DNA of 64,000 nt from assembly GCF_943181405.1 (NCBI RefSeq), contig NZ_CALPBY010000005.1:365569-429568 (forward strand). The letters run 5' to 3'. The stretch comes from Cellulosimicrobium sp. Marseille-Q4280. GTDB taxonomy: Bacteria > Actinomycetota > Actinomycetes > Actinomycetales > Cellulomonadaceae. The notes beneath the pieces are model-generated. The model did not search any database. It was given only the letters and a program-made list of their open reading frames with translations, and was not told the DNA's origin. Shown here piece after piece: positions 61,001 to 64,000 of the stretch (position 1 is the stretch's first letter; every line of letters begins with the position of its first letter). The position numbers were made by a program, and so were the translations under genes.

Positions 61001-61062
61001 AGGGAGACGAGTGCAGGCGCGCCCAGTGCCATCGCGAGATGCGCGAGGAGCACGTAGAGCAC
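58003..61062 (-). CDS. mnhA: Na+/H+ antiporter (Mrp) subunit A with fused subunit B domain
   Basis: A 1019-residue, about 20-helix protein. The N-terminal 650 residues are NuoL-like ([102 protein letters not shown]). Then come the MrpA C-terminal domains ([28 protein letters not shown]), and at about 850-1000 a complete MnhB domain ([15 protein letters not shown]). This explains why no separate mnhB is present. It heads the operon A-C-D-E-F-G, which exports Na+ against H+ in alkaline or salt stress. GTG start with GGAG seven bases upstream. Confidence 0.93.
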   Translation of the reverse strand: [1019 protein letters not shown]

Positions 61063-61300
61063 GGGCCGCTCCGTCCGGGTCGGGGGCGGGTGGGCGGGTC
61101 TTGCTGACCTTGCTGGACTTGTCAGACGCCGCGGCGACCGGCCTTCCGGCGGCGCGCGCGACGAAGCAGGGCGTCGACCCCCGCGGGGACGAGGTGTCGA
61201 GCCGCCTCTACTTTACCGACTGCCGACATGTGCCCGCGGGCCGGGGGCCGGATCGTGACCGATTCCTCACCCGCTGCGCGGCCGGGACGGGCCGTCGGCG

Positions 61301-62374
61301 TCAGAGGTCCTCGGGCTCCACCAGGAAGTCGGACTCGTCCGCGACCTCGCCGCCCACCGCGCCGTGCAGAGCGGTCGTGATCTGCCCGACGACCTCCCCG
61401 GCGCGCTTGCGCGCGATCCGGTGCTCCATCGACGGCTGCTCCTGCTGCGACTCGAGGAGGTCGCGCGGCTCCCACCGGACCCGGTAGCTCACCGCGCCGC
61501 CCGCCGTCCACGGCAGGCCGCGCAGGAGCAGCGGGAGCTGGTCCTCGCCGCCCACCTCGACCGCGACGAGCCCGTCCAGGCCGAGGTCGACGAGCAGGCC
61601 GTAGCCGTCGAGCACCGAGCCGGTCGTCAGGGCCTTGATGTCGACGTCGTCCGCGGCCGCGTGGATCGCGCGACGCAGGTCCGGGTCCATCTTCTCGCCC
61701 GGGTACAGGGGCATCTCGGTGATGCCCTTCGGCGGGCCCTGGTAGGACGCACCCTCGGTCGCGAGGGTCGTGCGCGGGTGCAGGCGCGCGACGAGCGCGA
61801 GCGCGGCGTTCGGCTCGAGCCAGACGTCGGAGTACAGGCACATGTCGATCGTGACACCCGGGTCGGGCGTGAGGACGACCCCGGGTCCGGCCGGGTTCCC
61901 GACGTCGGTGCGCACGGACCCGCCGAGCCGCCGTGCGGCCGCGACGAGCCACGCGACGACGCGCTCCTCCTCGCGCACGGGCAGGCCGCCCGGGAACGCG
62001 CGGCCGACGCCGTCGCGGTCGCTGCCGCCGGGCCAGGGCGCCTCGCCCCGCTCGCGAGGGCACACGACGTCGAACACGAGCTCCGTCCCGGGCGGCAGAC
62101 CCGAGCCGGTCGCGGCGAACGGACCGGTGAGCGACGAGTGCCGTGAGGTGCGCAGCACCCCGGGCTCGCTCGGGCCTGCCGTGCGCGCGGGCGGGACGAG
62201 CGGCTCGGTGCCCGCCGGTGCGACGTCCCACCGGGCGCCCGCGAAGCGCGAGAGCGCGAGGGTCTCGACCTCGTCGACCAGCACGTCCCCCGGCAGCCCG
62301 AGCAGGTGCCGCGCCTGGTACCCCTGCGCGGCACCGCGGCCGTCGGGGTTCGCCAGGAGGGGCAGGGTCGTCAT
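61301..62374 (-). CDS. hypothetical protein, 357 residues
   Basis: I do not recognise a family. No signal peptide or membrane helix. It starts MTTLPLLANPDGRGAAQGYQARHLLG and contains LVFDVVCPRERGEAPWPGG, RLGGSVRTDVGNPAGPGVVLTPDPGVTIDMCLYSDVWLEPNAALALVARLHP and a charged end with EHRIARKRAGEVVGQI. It looks like a soluble cytoplasmic protein with two similar halves or domains. ATG 62374 has GAGGTGG about five bases upstream. It ends 10 bp after dcd on the same strand, so it is probably co-transcribed with it. Confidence 0.6.
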   Translation of the reverse strand: MTTLPLLANPDGRGAAQGYQARHLLGLPGDVLVDEVETLALSRFAGARWDVAPAGTEPLVPPARTAGPSEPGVLRTSRHSSLTGPFAATGSGLPPGTELVFDVVCPRERGEAPWPGGSDRDGVGRAFPGGLPVREEERVVAWLVAAARRLGGSVRTDVGNPAGPGVVLTPDPGVTIDMCLYSDVWLEPNAALALVARLHPRTTLATEGASYQGPPKGITEMPLYPGEKMDPDLRRAIHAAADDVDIKALTTGSVLDGYGLLVDLGLDGLVAVEVGGEDQLPLLLRGLPWTAGGAVSYRVRWEPRDLLESQQEQPSMEHRIARKRAGEVVGQITTALHGAVGGEVADESDFLVEPEDL

Positions 62375-62384
62375 CGGGGCCACC

Positions 62385-62960
62385 TCACACGTCCGTCCGG
62401 TGGAAGTTCTGGAACGAGCGCGACGCCGTCGGCCCACGCTGGCCCTGGTAGCGCGAGCCGTACTGCTGCGACCCGTACGGGTGCTCGGCGGGCGACGACA
62501 GCCGGAAGAAGCACAGCTGGCCGATCTTCATGCCCGGCCACAGCGTGATGGGCAGCGTCGCGACGTTGCTCAGCTCGAGCGTCACGTGACCGGAGAACCC
62601 GGGGTCGATGAAGCCGGCCGTCGAGTGCGTGAGCAGCCCGAGCCGCCCGAGGCTCGACTTGCCCTCGAGGCGCGCCGCGACGTCGTCGGGCAGCGTCACC
62701 GCCTCGAACGTGGACCCGAGGACGAACTCCCCCGGGTGCAGCACGAACGGCTCGGCCGGGTCGACCTCGACGAGGCGCGTGAGGTCCGGCTGGTCCTGCG
62801 CCGGGTCGATGAACGGGTACTTGTGGTTGTCGAACAACCGGAAGAACCGGTCCAGGCGCACGTCGATGCTCGACGGCTGGAGCATCGCCGGCTCGTACGG
62901 CTCGAGCTGGACGCGGCCGGCGTCGAGCTCGGCCCTGATGTCGCGGTCGGAGAGCAGCAC
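62385..62960 (-). CDS. dcd: dCTP deaminase
   Basis: A 191-residue trimeric enzyme that converts dCTP to dUTP (or dUMP if bifunctional) for dTTP synthesis. Motifs: [75 protein letters not shown] (catalytic Glu in ELSN-type strand and conserved S, R) and a C-terminal [14 protein letters not shown] closing the active site. The GTG start lies six bases after TAGCGT, so it is leaderless. The gene downstream on the same strand is the unrecognised protein at 61301. Confidence 0.94.
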   Translation of the reverse strand: MLLSDRDIRAELDAGRVQLEPYEPAMLQPSSIDVRLDRFFRLFDNHKYPFIDPAQDQPDLTRLVEVDPAEPFVLHPGEFVLGSTFEAVTLPDDVAARLEGKSSLGRLGLLTHSTAGFIDPGFSGHVTLELSNVATLPITLWPGMKIGQLCFFRLSSPAEHPYGSQQYGSRYQGQRGPTASRSFQNFHRTDV

Positions 62961-62966
62961 GGGGCC

Positions 62967-62972
62967 ACGCTA
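62967..62972 (-). promoter_or_regulatory. -10 box of a leaderless promoter for dcd
   Basis: TAGCGT on the minus strand, six bases before the GTG at 62960. Confidence 0.45.
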
Positions 62973-63101
62973 GCCGACGCCACGACCCGCGCCGACGCAC
63001 GCCCACGCCTCGCCCGTACCGGCCCCGTTCCGGGCCCAGCCCGCGCGAGCAGGCACGCCACTGACTACGTTCGCCTGACCAGCCGAACGAGGAGGAACCC
63101 C

Positions 63102-63428
63102 ATGAAGTCGAAGATCGCACTCGTCGTCGGGATCGGGATCGGGTACGTGCTCGGGACCCGCGCCGGACGCGAGCGGTTCGAGGAGATCAAGGTCAAGGCC
63201 AAGGACCTCTGGCAGTCCGAGGACGTCCAGTCGGCGGTCCACACCGCGCAGGACAAGGTGACCACGGTCGCGAAGGAGCAGGGCGCGAAGCTGGCGGACG
63301 TCGCCAAGGAGCAGGGCGGCAAGGTCGCCGGGGCCGTCAAGGACCAGGCGTCCGGACTCGGCAAGCACGGAGGGCCCGACGACGCGGCGTCGCCCGACCC
63401 GAAGGGCCGGGACGACTACCGCATCTGA
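63102..63428 (+). CDS. small YtxH-like membrane-anchored protein
   Basis: A 108-residue protein: a hydrophobic N-terminus with the glycine-rich pattern KIALVVGIGIGYVLGTRAGRERFEEIK, as in the YtxH/general-stress group, followed by an amphipathic repeat of about 11 residues (VTTVAKEQGAKLADVAKEQGGKVAGAVKDQ) like LEA or coiled-coil proteins, and an acidic end. It may be a stress-related membrane-surface protein. A good GGAGGA site lies six to seven bases before the ATG. A hairpin containing its stop codon separates it from the convergent TM2 gene. Confidence 0.75.
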   Translation: MKSKIALVVGIGIGYVLGTRAGRERFEEIKVKAKDLWQSEDVQSAVHTAQDKVTTVAKEQGAKLADVAKEQGGKVAGAVKDQASGLGKHGGPDDAASPDPKGRDDYRI

Positions 63429-63441
63429 GCCGTCGGCTCAG
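63425..63441. terminator. hairpin shared by two convergent genes, containing both stop codons
   Basis: CTGAGCC-gtc-GGCTCAG is a perfect 7-bp stem (8 bp with a single-base loop). The plus-strand TGA (63426-63428) and the minus-strand stop (63438-63440) both lie in it. Confidence 0.55.
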
Positions 63442-63866
63442 GCCCGGAGCGGGCGACCCGTCGAGTCCACCGCGTAGGAGCCCTGCTTCGCCGTGAGGTA
63501 GAGGATGCCCTCGACGAGACCCCAGACCGACACCGCGACCGGAGCGAGCCCGAACGTGGGCAGCGCGCCGATGACGGAGACGAGCAGCATCGTCAGGCCG
63601 ATCCCCGTGTAGCCCAGGTAGAAGCGGTGGATGCCGAGGCTGCCGAGGAAGATGCCCAGCAGGCCCGCGGCGAGCCGCGACTTCGCGTTCGGGTCGAGGT
63701 TGGGGTCGTAGCCGCCCGGGTAGCCGTACGGCTGGCCGGGCTGGCCGGGGTGGCCGGGGTGGCCCTGCGGCGGGTACCCGTACGGCTGGCCCGGTGGCGG
63801 GTACCCGCCGCTGGCGAACGGCGTGAAGCCCGTCGACCGCCGCGAGGTCGGGACCGGCCGCGGCAC
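63438..63866 (-). CDS. TM2 domain membrane protein with Pro/Gly/Tyr-rich N-terminus
   Basis: A 142-residue protein. The first part (about 17-60) is Pro/Gly/Tyr/Gln-rich (GYPPPGQPYGYPPQGHPGHPG). The TM2 domain follows: KSRLAAGLLGIFLGSLGIHRFYLGYTGIGLTMLLVSVIGALPTFGLAPVAVSVWGLVEGILYL, two membrane helices with the HRFYLG hallmark. Function unknown. The first 16 residues (MPRPVPTSRRSTGFTP) look unlike a normal TM2 N-terminus, and the frame closes at a stop just upstream, so the true start (perhaps near 63815) or a rearrangement there is uncertain. Confidence 0.7.
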   Translation of the reverse strand: MPRPVPTSRRSTGFTPFASGGYPPPGQPYGYPPQGHPGHPGQPGQPYGYPGGYDPNLDPNAKSRLAAGLLGIFLGSLGIHRFYLGYTGIGLTMLLVSVIGALPTFGLAPVAVSVWGLVEGILYLTAKQGSYAVDSTGRPLRA

Positions 63867-64000
63867 CCTCCGGCCCGCGACGCCCTACGGGAAGAACGGC
63901 GGCGTCATCACGTGGGCGCTCCACTGGGCCCAGACCAACGGCCACGCGGGCGCGGACGTGATCGGTGGCCGGCTCCCGAGCCGCCCCGCCCGCCCGGCCC
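63867..64000. other. right-edge stretch with an open plus-strand frame
   Basis: 134 bp without a confident gene. On the plus strand the frame is open from 63724 to the end and reads GKNGGVITWALHWAQTNG near 63890-63945, which looks more protein-like than the minus-strand reading. It could be part of a gene that continues past the window. Confidence 0.3.

Overview
The window is very GC-rich (roughly 74 % by eye, third codon positions almost all G or C), with tightly packed genes on both strands, many GTG starts and GTGA/ATGA overlaps. The gene set points to a Gram-positive actinobacterium of the order Micrococcales. It includes the fba / DUF3151 / purA neighbourhood, an F420-type luciferase-like oxidoreductase, DUF4190 and TM2 Pro-rich membrane proteins, an LAxTG-anchored HtaA heme protein with DtxR-type iron boxes, a HAIR box before clpB, an actinobacterial SOS box and a secreted GH5 cellulase. 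A cellulolytic Cellulomonadaceae or Promicromonosporaceae relative (for example Cellulosimicrobium or Cellulomonas) fits best; the genus is inference.

Layout. 1-6.4 kb: the 3' end of recD, a RidA protein, two luciferase-like oxidoreductases, a VapBC-type toxin-antitoxin pair and a metallo-beta-lactamase-fold hydrolase. 6.4-15.5 kb: purine synthesis (purS-purQ, purC, purD, purA), interrupted by a PadR/membrane-protein pair, an SOS-boxed HNH-nuclease remnant and an AAA ATPase. 15.8-23.4 kb: DUF3151, a partner-switching cluster (SpoIIE phosphatase/kinase fusion flanked by two STAS proteins), class II aldolase, a TrmH-type methyltransferase, a DUF368 (PopT-type) transporter and a HAD phosphatase. 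23.5-28.4 kb: one large iron-regulated HtaA surface protein. 28.4-36 kb: pyrE, an SDR, exonuclease III, two Pro-rich membrane proteins, TetR, the GH5 cellulase and a peptidoglycan-binding protein. 36.2-45.8 kb: an ABC exporter with a two-component system, DUF2071-UdgX, a lipid kinase and clpB. 46-54 kb: an LppM-like lipoprotein, an acyl-CoA hydrolase, an alpha/beta hydrolase, the alkylation-repair pair Ada-AlkA and Ogt, a CAP-domain protein and a cation diffusion facilitator. 54.3-61.1 kb: a complete Mrp antiporter operon (A+B fused, C, D, E, F, G). 61.3 kb to the end: an unrecognised protein, dcd, a small YtxH-like protein and a TM2 protein.

Regulation can be read directly in many places. 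At least fourteen genes have a TAnnnT (or near) hexamer ending 5-7 nt before the start codon, as expected for leaderless transcription, and in several cases this decides the start. Specific operators seen are a LexA box, paired DtxR/IdeR boxes, a HAIR (HspR) box, a LacI-family operator placed on the cellulase start site, and a PadR-associated palindrome.

The best candidate for something undescribed is a short intergenic repeat, core GCGARGTAGTACGGC. It occurs as four tandem copies at 54.24-54.32 kb and inside a 34-bp hairpin at 47.5 kb. At both places it supplies the TAG stop codon of the adjoining minus-strand gene. No CRISPR array, prophage, insertion sequence, tRNA or rRNA was seen.
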